Shown here piece by piece: positions 21,885-34,814 of a stretch of DNA of 64,000 nt. The DNA is from Viola odorata (Eukaryota; Streptophyta; Magnoliopsida; Malpighiales; Violaceae), in contig OY829540.1 in the NCBI GenBank assembly GCA_963691705.1, positions 66,202,367-66,266,366 of the forward strand. Direction: 5' to 3'. A program made the translations under genes and the position numbers. The notes beneath the pieces are model-generated. The model had not been told where the DNA came from. It did not search any database and saw only the letters and a list, made by a program, of their open reading frames with translations. Numbering within the stretch: position 1 is the first letter of the stretch; each line of letters begins with the position of its first letter.

Positions 21885-22135
21885 CTTCTTCGCCTCTTTC
21901 CAGTCCCACAAGTGAAGAAACAATCCCTTCTGTTCTGAAAATTACAAGCCCAATAGAATAATGTTTGCTGATTTGAGAATTGGCGGCAACCTAAAATGGC
22001 CTTCCCGCTTCTCTCCCTTAACTTGTGGGTCCCATCTCTTATTCACGTTACTTGCTGGCCGACATGTCAGTTGGCCTCCTAGTAAGTTATAAGAAGAGAT
22101 GATGCACCCAGAAGTAGTCCATATATTTTTTTTTT

Positions 22136-22507
22136 GAGAAATAGTTTTTACCACCCGTAAACTATCATCGAAAATCAAAAACTTCCCCTGAACTTCATTT
22201 TTTGAAATTCGTCCCCCTGGACTATTGTTTTTGGGCAAAAAGTCCCTTCAATACACATTTTTACAATTTTAAAAAAATTGTAAAAAATCTAAAAAAAATG
22301 TAAAAAATCACGAAAAAAATGTAATTAACCTAAAAATCAAGAAACATTGTAAAAAATTCCAAGAATTCATAAAAAAAATGATTTCATTATGGACAGAAGG
22401 GGTTTTTTGCCCGAAAATAATAGTCTAGGGGGTGAATTTCAAAAAATAAAGTTCAGGGGAGGTTTTGATTTTAGACGATAGTTCAGGGGTGGTAAAAACT
22501 ATTTCCC
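22136..22507. mobile_element. Mutator-like MITE with ~110-base terminal inverted repeats
   Basis: The left end (GAGAAATAGTTTTTACCACC) and right end (complement GGGAAATAGTTTTTACCACC) continue as imperfect inverted repeats for about 110 bases, up to CAAAAAGTCCCTTC. The centre is a short A/T-rich loop with AAAAATTGTAAAAA motifs. The ends are flanked by runs of nine or ten T, compatible with a 9-base target duplication of the Mutator type. No coding capacity. Confidence 0.7.
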
Positions 22508-22941
22508 TTTTTTTTTCATTTTAGTTAATCTTATTTGTTTTTTTTATTCATTGTAATTTCAGATATTATACTCAGTTTAATTAAATCTCAGCCATACGGC
22601 AACAAACTTTCAATAACTTTCATTATTTTATTATTTATCTAACAAAGTGGCCCATATAAAAATAAATAAAATAAAGATTTAAAAAAATCTATGAAAATAA
22701 ATTAATAGAATTCCATAAAACATTAAAAATCATAAAAAATCTAAAAAAATTAATGAAAAATGTATTTGAAAAAAACTTAAAATAAATCTATTAATCTTTT
22801 TCAAGAATTAAACTTATTGTTCAAAAACTAATTAATTTCCTTATTAATTAACTAAATAATTTTATAAAGAATTTAAATAGAAATTTTTTGGTCTTATTTG
22901 TAACCATATATTACAACCACCAAAACAAAATTACTTAATTA

Positions 22942-23971
22942 CTCCCTCTGGTGCATATTATATGTCGTTCTGGCCCCCAAAAGCAAGTGCCGATTAAACG
23001 TCGTTCTCGGTTCCCCAGGCTGGAGAAGACGAGGATGTCCCTGTCTGCGCTGGTGACGACGACGACGGCTTCAACTTCGGTTTCGGCTTCGACTACTGAC
23101 ATCGATTCCCTCTTTTTGTGTTTGAATCTGAAATTTGCAAGGGAATAGAAGCTTTTCCCTCTCTCGTGTTTGAATCCGAAATTTGCGTGGGAACGGAAGC
23201 TTTTCCTATTAATACCACCAGTAAGCATCACAAAATTTCATCTTCAATTTTCATTCTCTCTCTCCACAAGTTTCAATTTCTGGAGGGTGCTGGTTTGGTT
23301 TTGGTGTTTGGAATTGGAATTCGAATTGGAATTAATTTGGGAGGGGACTTGAAATTGGATTTAATTGAGACAGAGGATTGGTGGTTGGCTGATTTGGTTG
23401 GGTTTGTGTGGAGGAGAGGAGGAAGAAGGTGCCAAATTAATTATAATGACACAATGGTAAATTAAAGTTTTCTATTTATTTATTCGGTTCGAGCTAATCG
23501 GGACGAGAAATTTTGCTCAAAACTGATAAAAACTCGAACAGAAAATACCAAAATGTGAAATAAAATAGAATAAAAGAAATGATACGAAATAAAAATATAA
23601 AAAATACTATATTATCAATAAATAAAAACTTAAAAAGAACATGAGAAATAAAAATGTAAAAGCAGAAGCAACTATATATAGAATTGCATTGATGCTCAAG
23701 TCTGTTAGGCCAAGCCCGTGGCCTAGCCAAGCTGAGTCTTCGTCTTCCATCTCCCCAAGCCAATAAATTCCCAACTTGACAAGCCATCAACATGCATCAA
23801 CCCAGCCGGTTTCAAGCCAGCAGCTCTCAGAATTGAGCTAACCACCAGTTGTAAATAGCTAGGGAGGTTGGGGGTAGTATGGTCAAAAAATGCCTCATTT
23901 TCTCCCCACCAATCATTTTCTTAAGCCACGTGCAAGGAGTCAAAACGACGTTTAATATACACCGGAGAGAG
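22942..23971. mobile_element. Stowaway/mariner-like element, ~1.03 kb
   Basis: Left terminus CTCCCTCTGGTGCATATTA and right terminus (complement) CTCTCTCCGGTGTATATTA continue as inverted repeats for about 33 bases (to GTCGTTCTG / GTCGTTTTG). Both are flanked by TA (22940-22941 and 23972-23973). At 1030 bases it is far longer than usual Stowaway MITEs (100-400) yet has no transposase. Its interior includes an unusual GC-rich CGACGACGACGG stretch at about 23058 and mixed sequence, suggesting captured or internally expanded DNA. Confidence 0.72.
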
Positions 23972-24114
23972 TAAAATTTAATACTAAATAGAAATTAGAA
24001 ATATTCTAATTATAGAATTATATATTAGAAATTGTATAGTATATATATTATCAATTTCTAATTATATAATTTTATATTATAAATTGATATATTATAAATA
24101 ATTATTATTATCTA

Positions 24115-24300
24115 CTCCCTCCGTTCTTTAATAATTGACGCTTTAACTTTGGACACGCATATTAAGAAGGCCGGATGACTCACTATTTGAAACAATTTTA
24201 CTCCGAACTTTTTCTCTAACTTAGAGAGTACCATTCATGTAATTCGAGAAAAAATTCGAGATAAAATTGTCTAAAATAGTGAGATATCGGGAGTGATTGA
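24115..24300. mobile_element. Stowaway-like MITE, right end decayed
   Basis: Starts CTCCCTCCGTTCTTTAATAA after TA. Internally, an inverted pair (ACTCACTATTT...ACAATTTTA and TAAAATTGTCTAAAATAGTGAG) makes a long hairpin. The right terminus (GGGAGTGA near 24290) is a poor match to the left, so the end is uncertain. Confidence 0.5.
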
Positions 24301-25020
24301 TGTGTTGTAGCCTGTATTGTTGCCCAAAAACAGGACGCTGTTTGACTGTGGTGTGGAAGGCAAGCACACGGCAAATGTTCGACGAAATGCTCCACCGAAC
24401 GCAGAGAATTTTTTCAAATACATTTTCCTTTTTTTATTATTATTTTTAGATTTGTTCTTATTTTTAATGTTTTATGGAATTCTATTAATTCATTTTTATT
24501 GATGTTTTTTAAAATACCTTTATTTTTTATTTTCAGGTAGGCAAGGGAAAACAATAAAATGATGATAATTTACAGAAATTTATTGCATCATTCACTTTTT
24601 TTACTATTGAGAATTCACTTTTTTTACTATTGAACCGACAATGTTTGAGATTGAAATTAAAATAATGTGTTATCTCATTGTACGACTATCCAATTCAGAG
24701 TCAGCAGCTAAAAAGTAACGAGAAAAAGCCATTATTGCAAGTTTCTGTCCAACAATACAATTATACATCAACACTTCTGGTATTATATCTAACATTAGTA
24801 CATCAATGAGCCACCCAGCTAACAAATGAACTAGGTAGGTATGGTAAAGTTCTAAAAGTTCCTCGTAGTAGTACAAGCTAACCAAATATGTACAATACGA
24901 TTCCGATAACTTAATTGCTCATCTCTGACAGTTTTTTGCTTCGCTCGTTATTACCTTGATGAACTTCCATATTGCTGGCATAAAAAGTCGGTTTGGCAAA
25001 ACTCACCCACTTTTGGTAGG
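24301..25020. other. Intergenic / 3' flank of MBD13
   Basis: AT-rich sequence plus the presumed 3' UTR of MBD13 (right part). Several short open frames have no recognisable domain. Nothing else supported. Confidence 0.4.
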
Positions 25021-28000
25021 CTACTGCTTCCTTGCACCTTGCGGTGGAGGGTAGTCCTGAATCACCACATTGCCATTCAGTGGGATTGCCCCAGTGAGAG
25101 TTTTTATCGCAAATTCGATGCACGGGTCAACCCATGCATCCGCAAAGGGGAAGTTGAGCGAGGACCCTGACTTCTCATCAGCCTTCTCACTACGTTCAGC
25201 GTCTACAGAATGTTCTTCTGGAATATCAAGGTTGCCCAGAGGCACAACCATGGTGCATGCTTGATTCTTGTCAACCCTGCCACTCACATCTTCCTTTCTA
25301 GAATGCTCTTTGAAAGAATCTAAATCCTTAAATTCACTATTGTATGACACTTCTGAGACTTTTATACCGTCAGAATCATCAAAGGATACTCCAGTTAATG
25401 TTCTAATTGCAAATGCAATACATGGATCCTGCCATAACACCCCAAGTGATGGGTCAAGTATTGGATCCGGCTTCTCATCAACATTACGTTCAGTTCCAAC
25501 CTTATTGTCTTGCCCTGGATTAGGTAGCTCCCTCGGTGGTGAAACAAAAGACGACTCAGGCTTCTCATCATCCACTGATTTTGTGTCTGCCTTTCCAACA
25601 TGCTCCACGATCCTAATAGGACGTTTTCCCTTGCTTGATTCCAGTGCCATCTTTGTAACATTCTTTGCTTCCATCTCAGTATCAAGCAGATCAGGGGATG
25701 ATTGCTCATGGGTGCTTGCAACTCTATCATCAGACTGTTTGACTGCAGCTCGATGAGCTCGATTTGTCTTCAGTTCCTGCATAGGATCAAGAGGGACACC
25801 GGCCAGTCGCTTTGAGGCTCGAAGGGGCAAGTTAATTTTTTTTTTCTTTTTTGATTTGCTCTGCTCAAGACTTTTAATTTCACCTTTTATCTCCTCAGTT
25901 TCCGATGGCTGCTTACCCAGGACTCCAACAGAGGGAGCAACAGCAAATGCACTTTTAAAGGAATCGCCCTTCCCCTCTGTCTGGTCTGAGCCTTTCTCTT
26001 CCAGCAATTCTGAGCTGCTCAGTTCTGGTTGAACTTCCATCACTCTAACAGCAGGAGCTACATCAAGCAAACTTTCGGCAGAATCAGTCTTCCCTTCTGT
26101 TTTAACTGAAGCATGGTCCTGTAGCAACTCTGACCTGCTTGGTTTCATATGCACACCTGCATCATTGAGAAAATCAAGATGGGGTGCATGATCTCAATAT
26201 GTTCCCTTAGAGTTAATATTTCCACAGAACACCCAGAAAAGGTCCAGATCCAATGGCCAAAGGAGCAAAAGATTCAGCAGTTTGCTCTTCCCTCCTCTCA
26301 CCTTCAACAGAAGGAAGGAAAAAGCAATTGTACACATATTCCCAGCATGGATAAGGAAATGTACAAGTAAATACTGACCAGAAGCATGCTCTGATGCAGC
26401 AGCGCATTCTCCTCGAGAGCCTGAATGAAATGTCTGCTCATCAGTTGCAACTTCACTAAATTTAGAGCTATGATCACCGGTGTTCAGGCTAGATGTTCCA
26501 TCAGGGGCTAGCTTTTGTTTCTTAGCAGCACCTGATGACTAACAAGGAGAAAACAAGTCAAGAAGGTAAAAAATTGATGATTATCAGATCAAAACCAAAA
26601 AAATAGCAAAGCTGTTTCAATTGACATTACTAGCAAATGTAGAAAAAACTGAAGTGGAATAATTATCAATTCTGACAGACCAAGAATTTATGAGAGTAGC
26701 CTAAAGAAGAATATCTCGGTAACTGATAGACTAAAGCAGATGTAGATTTGTATGATCCAATAACTTAAGTACCCACACTGGCTTTGTCATCTTCCAACTC
26801 CATGTCACTACTGACTTTGTCTTTTGGCTTGAATGCCATCTTTCCTAGCTCTCCACTTTTGAGATAGCGAAGAGCATCTTTCATAGAGCGGAAGACATAT
26901 CCACTTACTGGATCAGTGTAAAACTGCAGAAAACACAGCTTAATAAGGAAATGTATGAATCTCCAGTTCCAATGTCCATGCAATGTTAGGAACTGATTAG
27001 GTTTAGGGCACAGGTAATTTGCAAAAAGCAGCAAGTGCAGTGAAGAGAGTGTGAAGAGAAGTAATAACTGTGAGGATACCACCAGTTTGGGGGCATTAAA
27101 TAGCAAAATTGGGAGGAGAAATTCAGTACCGCGTCTTTTCGTATATTATGACCTTTCTTTGTGACTCTGATTTCTTTGGTCCATCCTGGAGGTAACCCTT
27201 CTGGGATAGCCTTTTCAACCTAGAAACAACACCAATAACAACCAAGATTGTTTGACCAAACAAAGATGCTTTATGTAAATTGATTAACTGATCAAGATAT
27301 GAACGAACACATGCCTAAGAGCAGAGATAATATTAGACCTTTTTGGTGGATTGACAATCATTGCCTTGCTTCTTATCTCCAGGTTTAGGCTGGGTGTTTT
27401 TGAGATAGCGAGCTACCTCAACTTTGGAGCAAAATCGGCCTTGACCTGAAGGAGGAAAGTAAAACTGCAATAAACAAACATGATAAAGAAAAATAAGAGT
27501 TAATTTGCTGAAAGATGATTAAAAATAAGCTTCCCATAGATATATCTGTCAATCAGTGTACTCTTTAGGAGTAGAATAGTAATCCGTAAGATGATGGTTA
27601 GTGACTAGACATTCAGTTAACTATAGAGCAACAAATAGAATCTTGGAGAACAATTTCGGCATGAATTGCTGTTATCAATCTTTGAGTTGCAAGCTAAAAG
27701 GTTTTGAAGGGCCAAGTAAGGAACTAGAATGAGGAATCTTTGAGATCTTGGCCAAACTCTCAAGAAGTTAACACAAAGCAAATGGTTCTTTTTTTTGGTA
27801 AACTAGATATTATTGATTACGACCAGCAAGTTACAACCCAACCGGAATCGCAAACTCCAAATTTAAGAAAGCTAACAAAAATAAAAACAAAACAACTAGA
27901 AACTGAAAGCTCCAATCAAATCAGAGACTTGAAGACGAGAACCGATGAGCTGAACAGACAAATCAGAAAGCAGGAGCAAAAATAGAACCTCAAATTTAAA

Positions 28001-28133
28001 AGAGAAGACGAAAGAAGTAGAGAGAAATTGAGAAGAAGAAGAAGAATACCTTGTCCCTTTTACCGTTGGTTCTGACTCTGACTTCCACTCTCCATCCCTG
28101 AGGAAGCCAGTCGTGGGCAGCAGCATCCTCCAT
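25021..28133 (-). CDS. MBD13: Methyl-CpG-binding domain protein, MBD13-like
   Basis: Six exons: 28133-28050, 27464-27339, 27219-27130, 26923-26777, 26538-26379 and 26156-25021; joined product 580 residues. Two MBD domains stand in tandem, each split by an intron at the same place. The first has WLPQGWRVEVRVR, then FYFPPSGQGRFCSKVEVARY (residues ~9-60). The second has GLPPGWTKEIRVTKKG, then FYTDPVSGYVFRSMKDALRY (~77-135). A long, poorly ordered, charged region follows, with a basic nuclear signal (SKKKKKINLPLRASKRLAG, ~300-320). Two copies of a short motif, DPCIxFAIxTLTG, sit near residues 440 and 545. This matches the architecture of plant MBD13, a nuclear chromatin protein. Whether either MBD binds methylated DNA cannot be told by eye. 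Neighbour order agrees with At5g52230. Three G-boxes sit just upstream. Confidence 0.85.
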
Positions 28134-28274
28134 CTCCGTCGCGCCAATCAGTTAATTAGGTGGACACCTAATCCGTTAACTATTTACGGTCTTACCTCAA
28201 ACCAATCTGCCTGATGACTATGAGTCACTGTGAAGTGGGGGGGGGGAGGGAATGGATGTGTCATGTGTGTGGAT

Positions 28275-28301
28275 CACGTGCAGCAAATCACGTGGCACGT
28301 G
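28275..28301 (-). promoter_or_regulatory. Cluster of three G-boxes upstream of MBD13
   Basis: CACGTG occurs three times in 27 bases: 28275-28280, 28289-28294 and 28296-28301, starting 142 bases upstream of the MBD13 ATG. G-boxes bind bZIP and bHLH factors (HY5, PIFs, ABFs). The density is far above chance for such an AT-rich region. Confidence 0.55.
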
Positions 28302-29255
28302 CTGGTTTTGGTGCTGTTGACTGTTGATGATTGTTGCCATTTGCCAAACTTTTCTGGTGACAAGACGAATGATGGGCCATAACATTAATATTTATATATC
28401 AGCTGACCGTGCCAACTTGCCTCTGCTTCAATTGTACGTTTGGTTTTTTTAACTGTCGTGTAATAGAAGAATACAGGGATACTGGGCCTATGGGCTGATG
28501 ACTTAAGGCCCACCTCAAGGGCCCTTCCGCAAACCTTTTTCTTCGTTCTTTGGTTTGCATGGAAAGCAGCCCACTCCTCATTTATTTTAAGAATTTTGAT
28601 GATTTATCTTTTTCTTTTAACTAAAAAGAAATTAAATTCTGTCCTACCAATAGACAAAAAAGAAATTAAAATTATATTTATTCGTATATACCGTCTTTAT
28701 TACATAGATCGTGAGTTTAATTTTTATTATTATAGTAATAATTAATAATATAATAAATTTATTTTTGCTTCTATTCGAAAGGACAGGTTTGCTATCGTCA
28801 CCTGCACTGCTTGCAGGCCGCATGCTGCAAAATGGTAAAATTATGTGGGTGACTGGGTGGACTATATGGATATATATACTTGTACATCGATGATGAGCTG
28901 CAGCTTCTTAATTAAATCTTTAAAAATTTTTAAAAACTATCTTCTTCTCCATGACGAACTACATTAATTTAGCTCAAAGTCTTGCTTCCCTACGAAAATA
29001 AAGTGTTTTTAATTAATATAATTTCTCAACCGAATGGATTACCTTTACTAATATTGGACCACTCACACTGGCCAATAGCACCTTGATCTTTGAAAAATAG
29101 ACTTTTAATTAAAGTATTACCCGTAAATGTGGTTGAATTTCAAATTTTGATCAAATTAATATATAAAAAAATTAATCTAATTTAATAACAATACCACACA
29201 ATAATACGATACATTAATCCAATATAATAATCTATAAAAAAAATATTATATATTG
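28302..29255. other. Intergenic region right of MBD13
   Basis: AT-rich DNA with no supported gene. The 28440-28560 part is slightly more GC-rich but has no recognisable coding content. Confidence 0.4.
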
Positions 29256-30074
29256 TGGGGGTGGGCAAACATAAATTTTGGGTATTTTCGAAATTTTTAT
29301 TTCTAGTATGGGTATTCTAAATTGACCAAAAACTTTCCCGACCCCGTACTGCACATATCAACTACCCAATCTCGAATTTTCAAAAAAAAATCGGGTTCAG
29401 AAATCAGGTATCCAAAATAATCACCCAACAAATTGTATGAACATATAATGCACAAAATCACAGCAAATGAATAAATTGAAAGTATAATAATTTACGCCTT
29501 ATTACAAACATAAAGGAGTAGATGACGATGGTGATGAATAAGAGTATGCAGGAACGAGGCAGAAATCACTCTTCTTATATGCTTGCGTGGTTGCCGAGAG
29601 AGAGGGAGGGAATCGGTGATGGTGAAATTGAGAGCGAGAAATGATGATTCGACGGTGAGGAGAGAGGGATGGTGCTACGGTGATGGTGATTCGGCGGTGA
29701 GGGAAAGGGATGGTGCGGTGGTGAAGAGAGAGCGATGATGATTGGCGGCAGTGGATGATAGCTGAGATGTGGTGATGCAGTGAGGGTGAGGGCGATGGGA
29801 GATGACGATTGAGGAATTAGGAGATGGTGATGCTATGTGAGTGAAGGATTGAGAATGGTGATGATTTGAGGGAAGGACTTGAGAGAATAAGGTTAGGTGA
29901 GAATTTTAATTAATGGAGAAAATTTTCGAAAATTTCGGATACTCGAAAATTTCTTACTGGATCCCATTCCGTTCCGAAATTAATATCGGGTATTATCTTT
30001 CAGATACCTGAAATTAAAAAAAACTCGGGATGGAAAATCAGAATTTCGGGTAACAAAATTTTTACCCACCCTTA
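29256..30074. mobile_element. Non-autonomous hAT-like element, 819 bases
   Basis: Left end TGGGGGTGGGCAAACA and right end (complement) TAAGGGTGGGTAAAAA form short inverted termini. The subterminal regions are full of GGGTA/TCGAAATTT motifs. Flanks ATATATTG and ATATATTA give a 7/8 match to an 8-base target duplication, the hAT length. The interior is GA-rich with repeated GATGGTGATG motifs and no transposase. It resembles the element at 60486-61477 in termini, subterminal motifs and interior. Confidence 0.6.
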
Positions 30075-30536
30075 ATATATTAAATTAATTATATATTGCA
30101 GGTATTTAATGCGGGTAAATACTATTCACATTCATATTCATTCCCGTACTTTGCAGGTACGGGTATACAAAATACTCACAATGTACGGATAATACCTACT
30201 TATAATTATAGGTATTAGACGAATATTCATTTCCGCATGCATTACCATCTTTAATTATGGGAGTGCTTTGGTACCATTGACTTAAGAAGACGATGGTAAT
30301 AATGTATAATTCATTGAATTATTATTTATGGAAAAGAAAACCGAAAGGAAAAAACTGAGAAACGAGGATGTAAGTGACAGTAGTGTAGTAGTGTAGGGAT
30401 TGTGTTTGACTTCTCCAATCTCCAGTTCTCTACTCCACTCCCACTACTTTCTTCCTAGCAACAGATTTCCGAACACATCATACTTTCTCTTTTTGTTTTT
30501 TTGCACTTGAGCACCTTCCTCTTTCTCAGGAAGAAG

Positions 30537-33500
30537 ATGATGACGACGAGTATGAAAAGCACTCTGTTGCCGCTGTTGTTATTATTCGTCGCCGCGCGCA
30601 TCTCCATAGCCTCTTCATCGGAGGAGGTGTCGAAATCAGGAACAAAGATTGATGGGAAAGTATTGGAGCTTGACGAATCCAACTTCGAATCCACCATCTC
30701 CTCCTTCGATTACGTCTTCGTCGACTTCTACGCCCCATGGTGTGGCCACTGCCAGCGACTCTCCCCTGAGGTACCTGCCATATATAACTCTCTATACCCA
30801 TATCTACAGAAGATCTCGATTCTGTTTCGTGAAATTGATTACTTTCCTGTTGCCCTTTCATTATTATTTATTGTTGCTTTCCGTTTATCGGCCATGGCCC
30901 TGTTCCTTGTGATACAGATTTTTGGCTTGTTCATTGTTAGTTTGTTGTATTGACGGCTTCGGTTGTTTGGGTTGGAAATGACTTTTCCCATGGCATGTTT
31001 TTGTTTGCAGTTGGACGCGGCTGCACCTATTCTTGCACAATATAAACAGCCTTTAGTCATCGCAAAAGTGAATGCTGAAAAATATAAACGCCTTGCTAAG
31101 AAATACGAACTTGAGTATGTATCACTGCCCTTGTTTATGTTCTAAGAATTGTTATGTTTTGGGTTTTGAGTTTTGGAGCTGCAATTAAACAAAATAGGTT
31201 TTTGATATTTAAAAAAGAAGGAAAGAGGTATTTGACTCACCCTCTTGACGGTTTCAACAATTTTGATCCAAATTACTCAATACAGTTTGCTCATAAATGC
31301 TCCTCTTTCACTTTGATGTAGTGGATATCCTATGCTCAAGATCTTTATGCATGGTGTTCCAGTAGATTATTATGGACCAAGGAAAGCAGATTTACTTGTT
31401 CGTTATTTGAGGAAATTTGTTGCTCCTGATGTCGCTATCCTCGATTCAGACTCTGCTATCACTGATTTTGTTAAGGAAGCTGGCACTTATTTCCCTATAT
31501 TTATAGGTTTCGGCTTAAATGAGACAATAATATCAAGTTTAGCCATTAAGTATAAGAAAAAGGCCTGGTTCTCTGTGGCAAAGGACTTTTCAGACAATGT
31601 CATGGTAGACTATGATTTCGACAAGTTTCCTGTGCTTATATCTGTTCATCCAAACTATAATGAGCAGAGCATCTTTTATGGACCATTTGAAGGTTTTTCT
31701 CTTTTCTTTTTTCACTTTTCATGAATATTGAATTGTTTGCTTTTCCATTTTCTGGGCTATATCTGCATTTTCCTGATATAGGTTCAACTTTAGCTCTTGG
31801 TTATTATGTGCTACGCTTCGGAATCTTCATATTCTTTGATGTTAACATATGATCAGGCTTTATACTAAAGCGGAGGAGGAAAGGAAAAGATAATCGATTG
31901 ACAGATAGAAGATCTGCTTTTTCTGTAGCATATGCGTTGTGAGGATAATGTTTATAACATATTTTAGTGCCTGATATGTCTCATTGATAGCAAACCCATA
32001 TATGTTTATTGTGGAAGCTAACACCGGCAGGAAGATGCAGCTTCTCTGTTAAACTACTCTAGGGCTCTGACTGAGACGTCAAACTTTAGGACATTGAGTT
32101 AAGCATGAAGCCTTTTGATAAAGTAGGCAATTATGGTTGTTCCGGGGAGCTTTTTGTTAAACGCTTCATTTAATAAGGTGTCAGTCGACAGAGTATATAA
32201 ATTCAGTCTCTTGCTGGGCTCTATACGTAACTCCAGGCTCAGCTTAGTAATCAGATTGTGCATGAAAGTTAGGCATTAGATAGAGCAAGTGGAACTAGTC
32301 AGCGGGGATTTTCAGATGTCTTAGATTTCATACATTGATGCACGTCGACCTCTGTTGACCAACAGCCATTTCAACATTGTTATTGATCAGAAGCTGACCT
32401 TCATTTTCTTTGGTTTTCTGCTACATGCTTTATAGTTTCCTAGTCTAGTACATTTTTGCATGGCAATCTTCTAGTTAGACTTTTTCATTGTTTCTCTCAA
32501 ATTTCTGTTCATTATCAAGTGTGTACCTATTTGCTGCAGAATTATAAGCAGTTCTTACCCTCCTGTGCATTATGCAGAGGAATTTCTAGAGGACTTCATA
32601 AAACAAAATTTTCTCCCTCCTGTGGTGCCCATTAACCAAGACACACTGAATATGTTGAAGGATGATGAGAGGAAGATTGTCCTTGCCATCATGGACGATG
32701 AATCTGAAGAGAGATCACAAAAATTGATCAAGTTGTTGAAGTCTGCTTCTGTTGCAAATCGTGACTTAGTGTTTGGTTATGTTGGAGTTAAACAATGGGG
32801 AGACTTTGCTGAGACATTTGGTGCGAATGATAAATTGCCAAAAATGGTTGTCTGGGATGGAGACGAGGAGTATATTACGGTAAGTAATGTTTTTTTTAAA
32901 AATTATAGACAAACTCATTTTCCTGAACTTTATTGTAAATGATGGATGCTGAATTTTGTTGTGGTGAACTAAAGTATATATGCTTAGATTCTTTTTTTAG
33001 TGGAGGTGGTCACTTGTATATATAATTGGCTCAAGGAAAAAAGTATGTAGCTTTGTCTCGTGCTAACATGTAAATTTTCTTATCGACACACTACCTTGTA
33101 CATTAAAATGGCGTACAAGTATTATAAACTATGAGTTGACCTTGATTTCTATCTTGGTCATAACTATGGGTTCTGAATGAACTCTGATTTGTTAGCTAAT
33201 AATTAGTTCCTTTTTTTTGTCTAATAGAAGAAACAAGATGGATCATGTACTTGTGATAAATGAAATCAAATTAGTATATTGCTATGGTTCGGTATTTGAA
33301 GATACTGTCCTCACTGCAATTGTATGCTTTGTTCCTTGAGGGTAGCTCATTTCTATCTGAACTAGTTTTTTGCCTTTTCCACGGGCATACAATGCACAAT
33401 ATCGGGGTGAAAAGTAATCCCGTGTCCTGACTTTGTTTGTTTTCTTTGGTAATACTGAAGGTTATTGGTTCGGAAAGCATTGGAGAGGAGGAGCAGGGTT

Positions 33501-33769
33501 CTCAGATCTCGCAGTTCCTTGTGGGATATAAAGAAGGACGGATAGAAAAGAGAAGAATTAGCGGTCCATCCTTGATGGGGTTCATCAATTCTCTAATTGG
33601 CACCAGGGCTGTGTACATAATTGTGTTTGTGGTGGCGATGCTGATGCTTATCCAAAGCATTAACAAAGAGGAACCTCTGAGGGTTGGCACTAGAGACCAA
33701 ACAGCTGCTGGTGCATCAAGCTCTGAAGATGAGATCAGCGAGCATAGAGATGGAAAGAAGGAGGATTAG
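30537..33769 (+). CDS. PDIL5-2: Protein disulfide isomerase-like 5-2, membrane anchored
   Basis: Five exons: 30537-30770, 31011-31114, 31322-31692, 32578-32879 and 33461-33769; joined length 439 residues, against about 440 for Arabidopsis PDIL5-2. A signal peptide spans about 1-27. One thioredoxin domain follows with the active site [15 protein letters not shown] (~67), then a redox-inactive thioredoxin-like region ([20 protein letters not shown] and on). A transmembrane helix lies near residues 376-395 ([13 protein letters not shown]). The tail ends KKED, which fits the KKXX retrieval signal, so it is a type I ER membrane protein with its catalytic side in the lumen. It should catalyse disulfide exchange on secretory proteins. 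Upstream in-frame ATG-less codons were ignored; the ATG at 30537 directly precedes the signal peptide. Intron 3 is long (885 bases) and junction phases all agree. Confidence 0.92.
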
Positions 33770-34814
33770 GTTGAGGCTTGAGCTTTGGAGATTTTATTTT
33801 AGTGAATGCTTTATTTTGATTAAAAAGGAAAAGAAAAAGAGAGAGAGTCTGATTTAGCTTCTTTTTTATTTATCCATGTGATTTTATCTTCACTATGGTC
33901 TATAGTTTTTGATGATTTGATCAGTAGGCTACCGAATTGATGACTCTTATTAGCAATACTAATATTTTCCAAGATGTTCATTTCTGGCTAATATTTTGAA
34001 GATGTTACAGTAAAGCTTGAAAAGGGGGATAAAATAAGAAATAAAAATCACTGTAAAAGATGACAAAAGCATTGATTTTATTTATTATGCTACTATCGTC
34101 TATAAATGAGGGAAATGCAAGGGTGAGAGTGAGACTGTGAGACCGATGAAGTGATCTTATGCATGCAGACGAACTTTGCAGAAGTCTAGGAACTTTGAGA
34201 TACCTCTTCGACGGGTGTATTGTATACTGTATACACGTACATGTCATCTGCATATTATTATATAGTCATGTTGACTCCATACTCCCGTCCTATAGATTCT
34301 GTCTTCCGCGCTTCAAATCGGAAAATAAAAGATAAAACATGGCCAAGGGTAAAGATGTCGGTTGTGTTCGAAACAGTCTTGAACAAACCGCCTGTCACCA
34401 TCTCAGCCCAAATTGAATTGAATAGATATTGGGTGGGCTGGTCTCACCCAGATTCATTCCTATTATTTTCCAAATTGTTTCCAGATTCATCCCAATCAAA
34501 TTTGAAAATTCTCTATTTATTGGAGTGAGATCTATATTTATTAGATCTTGTTAGAATTAATATAAAGAAATTAAAGATGGTTTTTTGATATGGTAGTAGA
34601 GTCTTCGTGACCAAACGAAAAGATTGAGATAACTAATAAACATTGAGTCTCATTCACGAGTTATAATTTTTAAGTGCAGTGGTTCTTTGATACCATTTAA
34701 GTAAAATGAAAAGGGTCAATTCACTTCCCATTTTGGTGGTAAATGACTCTTTTCACGTGTATATAACATAGCACACACACTCTCTTGAACCAAAAGAAAG
34801 CTTGAGGTCTAAGG
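33770..34814. other. Intergenic region between PDIL5-2 and the neprosin-domain gene
   Basis: PDIL5-2 3' UTR followed by AT-rich promoter DNA of the neprosin gene. No other gene or repeat recognised. Confidence 0.4.

Noticed and set aside
25268..25756. Serine-rich plus-strand open frame
   Set aside because: Antisense of the large last exon of MBD13.
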